Origin: Isochrysis galbana
Lineage: Eukaryota; Haptophyta; Isochrysidales; Isochrysidaceae
Direction of reading: 5' to 3'
DNA: 64,000 nucleotides
NCBI GenBank assembly: GCA_018136815.1
Contig: CM030932.1
Location: 9,674,429-9,738,428 of the forward strand
In this document: positions 39,712 to 50,041 of the stretch, piece after piece
How the letters are laid out: the number at the start of each line of letters is the position of its first letter
Position numbering within the stretch: position 1 is the stretch's first letter
Made by a program: the position numbers and the translations under genes
The notes under the pieces: model-generated
Told to the model about the DNA's origin: nothing
The model's database searches: none
Seen by the model: only the letters and a program-made list of their open reading frames with translations

Positions 39712-41530
39712 ATGGAGCGCGCGCCGCTCCCCTCCCCTCCTGCCGCCCCACCCGCCGCGATGGATGATCGGGCCATGCTCGACGCCTCGAACCCGAAGCG
39801 CCCACGAGAGGGCGCCCCACCGACCAAGGTGCGCACGAGGCGCGACCCGAGCCGTCCCCGGACAGCCACACGCCAGCAAGGACACCATGCCCAGCATGGC
39901 CACCACAGCCCCCAACTCCTCCCAACCACTCATGGCCACACGACAGCTGTGACAAGCCGGCTCAGAGCCGCATCCCATAGGGAAAGCCGCAAGGCTGGGC
40001 CCCTACAAAGCCGCGGTACTGACCCCGTGCGACAGCACGAGGCACAGACCTGGCCAGACATCTCACCAACTCCAAGGGGGGAACAGTCAAACTGGTGCAG
40101 CACAAGCTGCACCAGGGGAACGGAATGGCAGACCACCCCCAAGGGAGACCATGAAGATGGCTCTTGGGCCCAACCCGCAGTCCCTCCGTCGCCGCGGGCG
40201 ACGACGAGGACAGTCGAGACAAATCCAGAACAGACCCACAGCCAAGCCTGCACCCACACAAACACCAAGAGGGGCACATGCCCACACCACAAGCGTAGCG
40301 AAACGCACCACGATCCTGATGCACCCGCATCAGACCACGCTCAAGGGGCATGGGACTCTCCCCATGCCTCCAAGACCCGCAAATTCCAGACTAACCCCCA
40401 CTCCGCCGCCGCCGGCCCTCAGATGGCAGACATCCAAGACATCGAGCAAGAGATGGAACCCACCCGGGAACGCCCCGTCCCCCGCGGAGGAACAACAAAT
40501 GCCCCCCCCAGAAATCCGCATTAGCAAAAATGGTGAGTTCTACGCACGACATAAAGGCGTCTGGTTTGAGGCCGAACTGTCATACCTGGGCACGCCCATC
40601 ATAGGAGAGCGACTACAAGGCGCACCAACCGACTTAGACATATGCCCCCCCGCTAAATGGGGGGAAGGATACAAGGGAAACAGGATACTGGAATTCCCTC
40701 TGCCGGAAGAGTACGCACTAGACGGAAGCACACCATTAGACAAAACAAAGGTGAGCCACCTAACGAAAGCCCTTCAGAAACAGAACGACAGAACCCAAAC
40801 CCAAAGTGGACCTCAACGATGGAAGGATAGACTCCCGGTCAACACGAACACGAACACATGGAGGCATCTGGCTCGCATATACACCTCCCCGATGATGACA
40901 GCAAGAGACACATACCTACACTTCCAACACATCACGCATCGACGGATTGGAACGCACAACAGATTCCCCGGAAGAGACCCGACATGCCGCCTCTGCAAGC
41001 TAGCGCACGAATCCTCCACGCACCTAGGGACATGCCCGGCGCTAGACGACATCTTTGACATGATACACGAGTTAACGGACTACCACCCAACCCAACAAGT
41101 TTCGACAAATACCGACCAAGCCGTAGACAGATTGTTCATACTCCCCAACACGCACTCGCCACACTCTAGAGAGATACTATACATCCTAGCATGGAGATAT
41201 ATTCTAACAGACTTTTACAAAGTACACTTCGACGACATAACATTCGATAGCAAACAAATCAAGAGAAGAATTCTGACGAGATTCACCACCCTAGTGAAAG
41301 CAGCGCACTTCGGCAACTCCACGGACGCGGCCAGAAGAGCCCAGGCGGACATGGGTCGACAACCAAAAAAACGAATGGACACCAACGACTTCCGCCCTCT
41401 CTTCGACGCAACAGACAACGACAACGATACACTAGTACCAAGTCACACCTTAAAAATAACAACACAAAAACTAGACATCGAACATATCCTCATGCAAGAA
41501 AACAACGAACAAGCGAGCGACCAGGGATAG
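39712..41530 (+). CDS. LINE-like element protein: basic ORF1-like part joined to a CxxC-H-C domain
   Basis: Starts MERAPLPSPPAAPPAAMDDR. A basic Thr/Gln/His-rich region extends to about 40500. It then passes to a second frame (both frames are open over 40151-40524, so a frameshift or programmed shift lies there). The second part is globular: EIRISKNGEFYARHKGVWFE, then the zinc motif CRLC...H..GTC (PTCRLCKLAHESSTHLGTC, about 40980-41035) and ILYILAWRYILTDFYKV, then an acidic end. The zinc motif resembles the one after the RT in LINE ORF2 proteins. There is no RT between the two parts, so this looks like an internal deletion that fused ORF1 to the ORF2 tail. RNA binding is the likely role. Confidence 0.6.
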
Positions 41531-41578
41531 CGCCCTGGCCACAAGGGAGGAGAGACTCCCAAACGACCCACCCATAGG

Positions 41579-42494
41579 TAGGGCCTGGTAAGAGTTTCGC
41601 GCCGGACCCCCCCAAGTTTCGCGCAAAAGTTTTGCAAAGTTTCGCACTAATCCGCCCAAGTTTCGCAATAAGTTTCGCAAGTTTCGCGTCTTTTTCGAGG
41701 AGTTGTATGTTGTATGTACGTACATGCAATTTTAAATGTAGCTGTAGCTGTAGTTGGTTGCTGGGGCGCCATGATGCCCCGTACGCCCGCCCCCGGGCTC
41801 TGCCAGGGTGCCAGGGTCTTTGCAAGGCCTGCGGGGATATCTTCACCCGCGCCTTCACCTGCGTCTGCGAGTGATACACTTGGTTGTAGCCACCCCGAAA
41901 ATCAGCCGGGAGACGAGACGATAGGCACAAGGCACAACTAAGAACTAAGTGCGCACCCAGGACGTCCTGCCAGGACAATCCCGACACTCCGACACGAGGA
42001 GGGAACCAGAACGACACAAGTATACGAGCACGGCGCACAAAATACCTCGATAGGTAGGGCAACGACATCTATAGATAGTCTATAGCGCATAACGAAAGGC
42101 CTCCCTCGAACTCGCACTCCGAGCCGGGCCCATGGCAGCAGAGCACCTGAGCACTTGGGCCGCACCCCCAAAACCAAAGTAAAAGGAACGAGGGGGGGAA
42201 GGAAAGGGGGCGAAGGAAAGGGAAGTAAGGGCGATGACGAACGGGAGGTAGAAAGAGGATGCCAGTCTAGCAATAGGTGTTAGCGTTAGCCCTGGATCTT
42301 CAGATTTTTTTCCGCTCCTCGTTACTTGCCTCTCGCCAGCGGCCAGCGGCGACCGTAACCGTAACGTCGTAACGGTAAGTTTCGCGGAGTTTCGCATACG
42401 GGCAATTTTGGGGCCCAAGTTTCGCGAAAGTTTCAGGGCCAAAAAAGTGACCCAAGTTTCGCGATGAGTTTCGCGAAACTCTTACCCGGCCCTA
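41579..42494. mobile_element. hAT-type MITE, 916 bp
   Basis: Terminal inverted repeats TAGGGCCTGGTAAGAG and, at the right end, TAGGGCCGGGTAAGAG, both followed by TTTCGCG. Perfect 8-bp duplication CCCATAGG at 41571-41578 and 42495-42502. Subterminal regions at both ends carry many AAGTTTCGC units. No coding capacity. The ends resemble those of the hAT element at 57908-58799, which does encode a transposase fragment. Confidence 0.88.
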
Positions 42495-42769
42495 CCCATA
42501 GGGGGAAGCCGCAAGGCTGGGCCCCCACATAGAGACGCGACCCAAAGCGTCTCACAGTAACTGCGAGCCAAAAGGCCTGCCCCCCCCCCTCCCCCGACGC
42601 CAGACCCAAAGTAGTGCACATGGGTCGACCGCCCAAAACCGAATAAAAAGGACCGAGGGGGGGGGCGAAAGGGGAGCGGGAGTGGGGCAAGGGCGATGTC
42701 AGGGGGTGTCCCTAGCGAGAGGGATGGGGGATAGCAGAATTGTAGGCACCTTCAAGAATGTTTTTTTTA

Positions 42770-43160
42770 AAAGACTGCACATCGGCATGGTCGATCTTAG
42801 TGCCCCGGCATGCAATCAGATACACGGGAAGCTCTTTCTTGAGCTCCTCCCCGACATTAAGGATGTGAGCGAAACACGTAGTAACCTTTGAGAGTTCATC
42901 AACCCAACGTTCATCAACTTTGCCGTAAGCGAAGGCCGGATTGAATGCTCGAAGAAGTCCAGTCATGCGATGCTGCTTGCCGCCGTGATAAGGGGCCGCA
43001 CAATTATCATTCAGACGATCCTCTAACTAAATATTCGTATGCCCCGGATACATGCTTGATGAGTGACAGCCATTGAGGAAGAGCAGACACATCAATGGCC
43101 CTGCGCATCTCATTCTCATCAGTCACGACAAGCGTCGATTGATTGGAATACGAGATAGTC
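42770..43160 (-). pseudogene. hAT transposase, middle part
   Basis: Minus-strand reading gives ALPQWLSLIKHVSGAYEYLV, then after a one-base frameshift AAPYHGGKQHRMTGLLRAF, AYGKVDERWVDELSKVTTCF and KIDHADVQS, where element B interrupts it. It resumes in 39442-39687. The stop near 43007 and the frameshift show it is not functional. Confidence 0.65.
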
Positions 43161-43853
43161 CACGAGCCGGCGAGCCGGCTCCGCAACGCCGGCGCAACGA
43201 AGAGCGTCGTGCAACGTCGCGCAGTGCCGTTCCCACTCCTACACACAAACAAGGGAAAGGCGGGCGCGGCGGCTGAGAAGAAGAGGGCGTGCGCGCACCT
43301 CATCCGGCTCACCTTGCATGACTCGCGACTCGCGCCTCGCGCTTTCCAACCCTCAGCTCTGCAGCAAATACTATAGTAACACGTTGTTACTGTATATGTA
43401 CGTATATGTTGGGTGCCCTCCCCCCCTCCCCCCACCGTTGCCCGCTCATGGCTCATGGGGCACGCGCCTCTCCCGCTTGAGCCACCCAAACATCCAGCAG
43501 ATATCCAAAAATATCCAGTTGGGCAAAAGCCCACCCAAATATCCAATTCACATATCCGGATATTTTGGCCTACCCCTATCGATGGCTCATGCTCATGCCC
43601 CTTGGGCGGGACCCGTCGCCCGCCTCTGCTTTACACTTCGCGCACACTTCAGGACACACGCGCTAGGCGCATACTGGCTTAACATCAACAACATTTTCTA
43701 TTCTACTTTCTCCCCAGGGGAGAATCGTAGGATCTCGAATGCACAAAATACATTTTCAAGACACCCACGCCAAGATGATGAAGATGAAGCACGCTCAGAC
43801 AATATCACAATGAGGATACAATCGACCACAATGCAGACTCAATCTCCCGAGAG
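43161..43853. other. No gene recognised
   Basis: Contains AAATATCCA/GGATATTT repeats at about 43490-43565. It may include further hAT sequence. Overlapping frames on both strands have no recognisable domain. Confidence 0.35.
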
Positions 43854-44189
43854 CTACATCGCCGACCGTCCACCCCGCGTCTCGCTCCGGCGCGCTGCCA
43901 TACTAGCCGCTCTGTTCTTGGCCTTCTCCTTCTTGGCAATTGGGCCGCGCCGCTTCTTGTCTTTCTTGTGCTTGGAACCGGTCTTTTTGCCAGCAGGGCC
44001 CTTGTATCCAGGGATTGCGGCCTTCAAAGGAACATCCAAATTAAATTTGCGCTCCTTTGGAGCAGGATTGCTTGACCCGCGCTTATCGGCCGGGCGAGGG
44101 CGCCGTGGTCGCTCAGGCTCTGGCTGGGGCTCCAGCGACGACACTACTGTTGTAGCAACCATCCCATCAAAATCATACGTAGCACTCTC
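43854..44189 (-). CDS. Basic C-terminal protein segment cut by the gap, unidentified
   Basis: After the gap the minus strand is open for about 112 codons: SATYDFDGMVATTVVSSLEP, a Pro/Arg stretch, then very basic sequence (KKTGSKHKKDKKRRGPIAKK) to the stop. It could be the tail of the transporter gene on the other side of the gap or a separate gene. Because gap size is unknown, neither can be chosen. Confidence 0.35.
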   Translation of the reverse strand, partial: ESATYDFDGMVATTVVSSLEPQPEPERPRRPRPADKRGSSNPAPKERKFNLDVPLKAAIPGYKGPAGKKTGSKHKKDKKRRGPIAKKEKAKNRAASMAARRSETRGGRSAM

Positions 44190-44289
44190 NNNNNNNNNNN
44201 NNNNNNNNNNNNNNNNNNNNNNNNNNNNNNNNNNNNNNNNNNNNNNNNNNNNNNNNNNNNNNNNNNNNNNNNNNNNNNNNNNNNNNNNN
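44190..44289. other. Scaffold gap (100 N)
   Basis: A run of 100 N that interrupts the transporter gene on the minus strand; the real size is unknown. Confidence 0.95.
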
Positions 44290-44935
44290 CGTTCTGGCAG
44301 GTGGAGAGGAGAGAGTACCACGATCCGCGCGAGGCAGGGTCGGGAAACCAGGCAAGGAAGATGTTTGTAATCGATGGCCAGCCGAAGGACTGAGCGAATC
44401 CGTTCGAACCCCAAAGAAGTACCATCAGCGCGAGCGAAGACGTGGAGCCAATCGCGAGGTTGACGGCGCCCGATGCGAGCAGCGCCGCAACGAGCAAATG
44501 CTTGGGCGGAACCATGTCTATGAGCACGCCGTTGAGCAGCGCGCACGAGCCGTAGACGATCTCAAAGGTCGATCCCAGCATTCCCGCCTCGCCCTTGCCC
44601 GCGCCTAGATCGGAGAGTACGGAGGGCAGCCAGAAACCGTAGTTCTTGCGTGCCATGAGCATCGTCATGTACGCACCGTAGATGAGCGTGAACTCTCTCC
44701 ATCGCCAGCGCGTGGTGTCGAGAACGGGCTGTGGCCATGGCTCGTCGAGAAGCTCCTCCTCCCGGTCCCACCGCAGCGGTGGCGCCGCGCGGGAGCTCAT
44801 CTTACTGTTTGGGGGCTCCTCCAGCTCCGAGCCCGAGTGCTCTGGCGAGGTGTCTGGAGGGGCTAGCCGGAGCGGAGGGCGAGGTTTTGGGGCTTGGGAG
44901 AGCCGCTGCTCTGAGGCCGAACGGCTGAGGCACAT
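44290..44935 (-). CDS. GlpT/SLC37-like organophosphate transporter, N-terminal part
   Basis: Major facilitator protein resembling the organophosphate:phosphate antiporters (GlpT, SLC37). Starts at ATG 44935 (MCLSRSASEQRLSQ) or 44800 (MSSRAAPPLRW). A cytoplasmic N-terminus with EEELLDEP, a possible acidic dileucine sorting signal, precedes membrane segments. Seen are TLIYGAYMTMLMARKNYGFW (the RKNY block of this family), a short loop, IVYGSCALLNGVLIDMVPPK with the MFS loop 2-3 acidic position, and FAQSFGWPSITNIFLAWFPD, matching the GWP-WF motif of GlpT/SLC37. The gene enters the gap after LLSTCQN, so five to seven membrane segments are missing. Substrate unknown; sugar phosphates or glycerol phosphate are typical. 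Confidence 0.75.
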
Positions 44936-44994
44936 CCGGACTGCGCGCAGCCCCGCCGAACCTCGCTGAGGCCCCCCTTCACCCCCACCCCCTT

Positions 44995-45020
44995 GACTGG
45001 GGCTCCCTCTGGCTGCTCTG

Positions 45021-45076
<56 letters not shown>

Positions 45077-45900
45077 ATAAGAAGAGGAAGAGAGAGAAAA
45101 AGAGACTGGCAGGCAGGGAGGGAGAAGGGAGGGGGGGGGAGAGAGAGAGCGAGAGAGAGGGTGAGCGGCCTGCTGATCTGTCAACCCACGGGAGCACCCA
45201 GGCGGTAACATAATGAATCGCCCGGATATCAGAAAAGAGCGAGGAGAGGTTGGGCCTCGTCTCGCAGAATGAGGACGATGCACACTACGAACGAACGCGG
45301 GAGGGGATGCGCCGCACGACAGAGATATGACGGAGCATTATGTAAAGAACAGGCATAGACGAGGGAGACGAGGAGACGATCCAAGAACCTGGAACGCGCG
45401 CGACAGATAGACACAGAGACAGGCAACTAATTATTCCTCTCCCCCTTACCCCTCCCCGTCTCTCTCTTGACCCCCCCCCCCCGTCTCTCTCTCTCTCGGC
45501 TTCTCCCGCGCTGCTCTCCCTCCCCCCCCCCCCCCCCCCCCCGCGCGCCCAAGGGAAGAAGCCCCGCTCTCTCTCGTGCGCAGCTCCGCTCTCAGCTCGC
45601 CTTCCCCCCTCTCTCCCCCTTCCCCCTCTTCTCTCCCCCTCTCTCCCCTCTCCTTCTCTCCCCCTCTCCCCCTCTCCCCCTTCTCCCCTTCTCCCCCTTC
45701 CCCCTTCCCGCGCGGACCTCCCCGCCCCCCCGCCCCCGCCCCCCCCCCCTCCCGCGCCCCCCAGAGGGCTCATTCGAGGCTTCGTCAAAAGGCCCTTTTG
45801 ACCGGCTCACCTTCCCCTCATTCGCTTCGTCAAATCTCTCCACGACGTAATCCTGACTCCTCCCCCCCACCCCCCACCCTTTTTTTTTCTGGAGCAGCGG
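44995..45900. repeat. Microsatellite-rich region
   Basis: (GA)n at about 45023-45072, GGGA tracts, C runs at 45470 and 45525-45543, and CCCTCTCC repeats at 45600-45760. It is likely the upstream region of the transporter gene. Long frames here are repeat translations. Confidence 0.75.
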
Positions 45901-46369
45901 CCTGCAAGTCTCAAGAGCGAGAGAAGCGTGGCGGCGTGCGGCGTGACCCTCTGGGTCTACTCTACTCTAGAGCAGAAGGCTCGTCCGTGGACAGTTCCAG
46001 TTATTCCCTCCGAGCAAGCCTTAGCAGAATCCGCCGCCGTCTCGGTCCGGTCCATGGACGGATTTGAAGCGGGCTCTTGGCTCTTGCTCTTGGCTCTTGG
46101 CGGGCTTGGAGTTGGAGTAGCTGCTAGCTAAGTCATGTCAAGTCGCGTTCCGTCAAAAGAGGGCCAGGTGATATTTTTTTCGCCCAGAAATGCTTGTTTT
46201 CTTTTTAGGTAGGAATGCCACAAAAATTCCCCCAGAGCCAGAGTATTATTATTACGAAGATGAGTAGGCGCGTGCGCATAGCACCTCCCCCCCCCAAAGA
46301 AACACACACACACGGTAACCCCAAGCTACACAGGCTGAGTTTTCATCTTTTTCTAACATTGGGTGGCGA

Positions 46370-46700
46370 GTGCGCATGCCAACGCTTTTCCTCTGCGTTT
46401 CCTCTAAGGCCGACAAGATATTTCGCACGGAGCACATATGATGACTTGCGATCACATCGTGCACGCCGTGCATGGGCACGGCGCGATGTGCATCGGTCCC
46501 CCCGCGGAGACGCCGTGCGTGCGCATGACAACTGTTTCCCTCTGCGTACCATCTAAGGCCCACAACTACGTAAACGTGCAGTATAAGATATGTTTCTCTA
46601 CTGTGATGACTTGCAATCACATTGTGCACGCCGTGCATGGGCACGGCGCGGTGTGCATCGGCCCTCCCCCGCGGGGGCGCCGTGCGTGCGCATAGCAACT
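46370..46700. repeat. Minisatellite-like tandem repeat, second locus
   Basis: Two units of about 175 bp. Shared order: GATGACTTGC, ATCACAT, GTGCACGCCGTGCATGGGCA, CGGCGC, TGTGCATCGG, GCCGTGCGTGCGCAT. The unit is related, in reverse orientation, to the repeat at 34780-35090. It directly abuts the LINE-like 3' end at 46708. Confidence 0.7.
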
Positions 46701-46707
46701 TCCAGGG

Positions 46708-46935
46708 AAAAAAAATCTTCTTAAAAATTCCCGCTACATGTGCGGCGTGAGGCAGTGTGCTAGTGAACCTCCCTAACTCCCTATTACCCAACCTTAACCC
46801 CTAACAACCTCCTCCCCCTTCCCCAGTTCTCTCTTTGGCGGAGAAGCCGGTTCCAGGGAGGCCGCGCGCTCTGCTTCGGCCAGGAGTTGGAGAGAGGGGG
46901 GTGGGAGATTGTGGCTCGTCCCTTGATCTAGTTTC
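46708..46935 (-). mobile_element. LINE-like element copy A3, 3' UTR only
   Basis: Minus orientation; the 3' end is AAGAAGA plus eight T (46715-46708). It matches the 3' UTR of copies A1 (323-530) and A2 (about 35940-36132) closely, then stops near 46935. A strongly 5'-truncated insertion, typical of target-primed reverse transcription. Confidence 0.75.
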
Positions 46936-46989
46936 GAATCAGATTTTCCTCATTTATATAACAGAAGATCTTTATTGATTTCCGCTATG

Positions 46990-47116
46990 GCTATCCCATG
47001 CATCCAAGCGAAGCTTTTGACCGAGAACGAGAGAAAGCAGAGAATTATAACGATAAATGCCGAACGACGAAGAGAAGAGCGAAGCCTAACGAGTGTCGAT
47101 TCGCGAATGCGACAAC
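46990..47116 (+). repeat. Dispersed repeat D, copy 2
   Basis: Matches 39008-39131; ends CGCGAATGCGACA and borders hAT-like coding sequence directly at about 47114. One or both boundaries may mark an element end. Confidence 0.75.
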
Positions 47117-47447
47117 ACCTCCATATCCATAGCTACGGCGAGCTCGAGCTGCAAGTCCACCGAGCGTGTGGCAAATGTATTTGTCAAGCAAGTTGTTGTT
47201 GCACCCCCAATGCCACGTTCTGCCGCAACTGCTGCAAGAAAGCGTCTAAGTGGTGGAAGCTCTCGCCGATGTCTTTCATCACTTCCCAGCGCGACCACCA
47301 GCGGATGTTTGAGAACCCTTTCATGGAGCGGCCTGTGATCTCGCGCCAAAGAGTCTTGGCTGCTTGAGTGTGGGAGGCCATGCCAAATGGCAGAGCATGG
47401 GGATGACCGACAGGCAACAGGCCCCCCAAAAGTTTTCCAAAAGGCAA
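47114..47447 (-). pseudogene. hAT transposase, internal fragment
   Basis: Minus-strand product contains KTLWREITGRSMKGFSNIRW then WSRWEVMKDIGE and, after a frameshift, ATTTCLTNTFATRSVDLQLE. The RW-SRWE block followed by a helical region is typical of the central part of hAT transposases. By order it would precede the fragments at 42770-43160 and 39442-39687, but whether all three belong to one original copy is not proven. Confidence 0.6.
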
Positions 47448-47860
47448 AAGGGAGTTGGTGCCTAAGAGCGGGGGCCCGAGGCGCCCCCCCGCGCTGAACT
47501 AAATATAACTTGAGTTGAGAACTCGACCGCTCAGGGATGAGGGCGGCTGGGCTAGCGCACGCCGCTCGCCACTCCTTAAGCCCACATGCCCGCGCCGGGC
47601 GCCTAAGTAGCGCGTACCGCCCGAAGGTAATGGCCTCAAGCTCAAGATAGGATGCGGGGGGGGGGGGGGGGGGGATGGAACAACGGGCGTGGCTTCATTG
47701 CAGTAATCCCAAGGCCACGCGCGTTAAGCAAGTTTTTGTCGCTGAGTTTCGCGCGCGAAGGGACGCCTCTAGCCCAAAGAAAGAGAAGCAAGATTTATGA
47801 AGGCTCTCGCGAACCAGGCTCCTACTTCTAGCAATGATTCATTGGAGAAGAATTCTCGCA
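47448..47860. other. No gene recognised
   Basis: Contains an 18-base G run at about 47656-47673. It is the 3' flank of the gene at 47861-49898. Confidence 0.4.
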
Positions 47861-49898
47861 CTAGTTGGTGTCGAACTTGCCCAGATAGCGTGCGCTCGCG
47901 ACAAAGCCGAGATCCATATCTTTTGAAGGCACATGTCCGTCGTCCGCATCTGCCATCACCGCTGCGCACACTACCGCGCCTCCCGCGGGCGACTGTGCAG
48001 CCTGCGGCTTGGAGCACATCACCTTGCCGCCGATGTCGGCAAGAACTGCTTGCGCCCATGACAAGGCGTCGACCTGGAGGCGTGTCTCCTTAGGCACGTA
48101 CACGACGAGAGCAAGCTGGTCGGCGCCCTCAGAAAAAACCATCTTTGCAACGTGCGCCGACCCACCTCCAGGGGCTTTGGCATCTTCAGCCGAGCGATTC
48201 ATGGCTGCAAGTGCGAGCAGCATGAGCGAGACGTCTCCTGCAGGGCTCGTGACCGACGTGCTCACAAACTCCACGCCATTTTTTTTGTTTGTAGCGGCAA
48301 TCTGAGCTCCGACTTTGACGCCCTCCTCCGTCGCCAATTGAATGAGCCGTTCGCGTTCGCGCTCCTCTTTAGCCGCGGCCGCCTCGTCGAGGCGCATCGC
48401 CTCTATGCCAGCGGAGAGCAGGCCGCCTTTCGGCGCGTTAAGAGCGGCTGAATTCGTTACAGATGTCCCTCCCATCATCGGCGCGAGACGCCCTGCCACC
48501 TCGGGGTCTGCGTTCATCGCAGCATGAATGAGGGAGCCATTCTTGCCCACTTTGGGGGTCGCCTTGCCCACTTGAAGCGTCTCCTGCAGCCCATCGCGAT
48601 AGTAACCTGTACCCTCGTTGCCGGTTCGGAAAACAAAGCCAAGCTTCGGACCCTCAAAGACCGGCGCGAGCACGAACTCATCGCGATAATAGCCTTGACC
48701 CAGCTCTCCCTTGCGGAAGATATACCCAGCCTTGACACCAGCAAAAGGGCGGCCATCAAGGCAAGCGTCGCCCGCGACGAAGAAGGGAGGCTGCGCAGCA
48801 GGCTTCTCCGCGGCGCTGGCAGCGGCGGCGGGGTCGGTCAGTGCGGCGGCATATTCTCTGCGCACGAGCGCGGCCATCATACGGTTTACTTCCCACAAGT
48901 CGGCGACCGGCTCGCCTGAGTAGGGCTGCGTCTGAAGATAGGGTGGGGGACCATGCTCTGGTTCTGCCCAGATTACGTCTGTGGCGGCCGTGTGCCGCTG
49001 AGCCTGTGCGGCCCATATGGCGCGCCACCAGGATGCGTGCGCCTCAACCTCTGCACTGAACTCGGGCGCTGCCGGCTGGGAAACTTGCGGCCCCTCCGCG
49101 TGACCGACGCGCGCATGGATAAACTCGCAATGTTGCGCCAAAAGCTTGAGCGTTGCCGGCCACCAGTCATCCCGTGGGTCTTTCGGATCGAAGACGCGTT
49201 CGCAAACACAGCACCAATGAGACAGATCCGCATTGATCTTCAGTTCCGCAAGGTCGGGATTTGAGAGCAGCTCCGCCGTCGAGTAGGGTGAGTACAGGAG
49301 CCGCTGCCTGCGGCGCAGGGGCAGCAAGCGGACTCTTGAGCGAACACGTGCAACCGTTCGGCGCCTCATGCAGCAGTGGGCGGCCGCGGCCCACTGGAAG
49401 CGCGCCCCCGGGCGGGCATGGAATGGGAGACGCGTGTGGCTCGGCGCGCCTGTGCGTCTCGTGCACGATCGGCACGCCCAGCGCCCGCTCGACCTTGAGG
49501 GCATGCTTGAAGAAGGAGACAGCCTTCTCTCCCGAGCCCCATGAGTCATGGCCCGAATGCGAGTTGATGAGGACGGCGCCAAGAGCCTTGGCTTCACTTG
49601 CTAGTTTAACGAATGAAGCTAGGTGGTCGTGCAGCTTGTTAGAGCCGCAGTACGTGTACCCTCCCGTGACGGGGTCCAGGTCGCCGCCAGCAGTGTGGAT
49701 CTGGCAGATGAGCTGCAGCCCATGCTTCTCGAGGAGCTGGGTGAAGCGGCTCGCATCCTTACGCCAGGTGAGCGTGATTGCCTCAACAGCCTCGAACCCC
49801 TCCGCCTTAATCCGACTGAACAGCCCGTCCCATGCCCCAGGGTCTTCTGCTTCGGCGACGCCCCATAGGCTCTTGGCAAGCGACAGCGTTGGCGCCAT
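47861..49898 (-). CDS. Xylose-isomerase-like TIM-barrel fused to a GYYRD-repeat region and a C-terminal domain
   Basis: Two exons, about 631 residues. Exon 1 is 49898-49450; the intron 49449-49308 appears to be GC-AG (CACAG|GCGCGC ... CGCAG|GCAG); exon 2 is 49307-47861. The first ~300 residues are a sugar isomerase/AP-endonuclease-2 type TIM barrel, with metal-ligand-like blocks PIVHETHR (Glu), INADLSHW (Asp, His), HARVGH (His) and WAEPEHGPP (Glu). Two repeats follow: GYIFRKGELGQGYYRD and GFVFRTGNEGTGYYRD, a motif seen in assorted protist proteins. Then comes a coiled segment (EERERERLIQLATEE) and an unidentified C-terminal domain (DVSLMLLALAAMN ... KMVFSEGADQLALVVYVPKE). The intron choice keeps the ETHR-x-RL block intact and in frame. 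The reaction is not known; epimerase or isomerase activity is a guess from the fold. Confidence 0.72.
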
Positions 49899-49990
49899 TC
49901 GGCGGCCGGCCGGGAGCCAGGGAGTCTTTACGGTTACTGGTTACTCCCTATGATGCACGTGAAAATCCGAGGAGCCGACGAAAACATAGA

Positions 49991-50041
49991 GAGAACACCT
50001 GCCGCCGATGCTCTGGTTGAGCATTGGCGGCAGGTGTTCTC
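49991..50041. other. Long near-perfect hairpin
   Basis: GAGAACACCTGCCGCC pairs with GGCGGCAGGTGTTCTC (16 bp), then one G/T mismatch, then ATGCT/AGCAT (5 bp) around the 7-base loop CTGGTTG. It lies about 90 bases upstream of the ATG of the TIM-barrel gene, so could be in its 5' UTR. It could also be a small transposon trace. Function unknown. Confidence 0.7.

Larger units (their letters stand above)
39688..42769 (+). mobile_element. Full-length LINE-like deletion derivative (element B)
   Basis: Inserted in the hAT pseudogene with a perfect 14-bp target duplication AAAGACTGCACATC (39674-39687 and 42770-42783). The 5' end is AACTATCG, the 3' end CACCTTCAAGAATG plus T8. These TPRT-like features, with a variable-length target duplication and no inverted repeats, mark a non-LTR retrotransposon. 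Without the MITE at 41579-42494 the element is about 2.2 kb. It carries one protein-coding region and no reverse transcriptase. A block CCGCAAGGCTGGGCCCC near 39985 recurs near 42510. Confidence 0.85.

Noticed and set aside
45928..46131. Small plus-strand frame with a hydrophobic C-terminus
   Set aside because: It starts with a non-ATG codon or weak context, lies next to microsatellites and has no recognisable partner or family.
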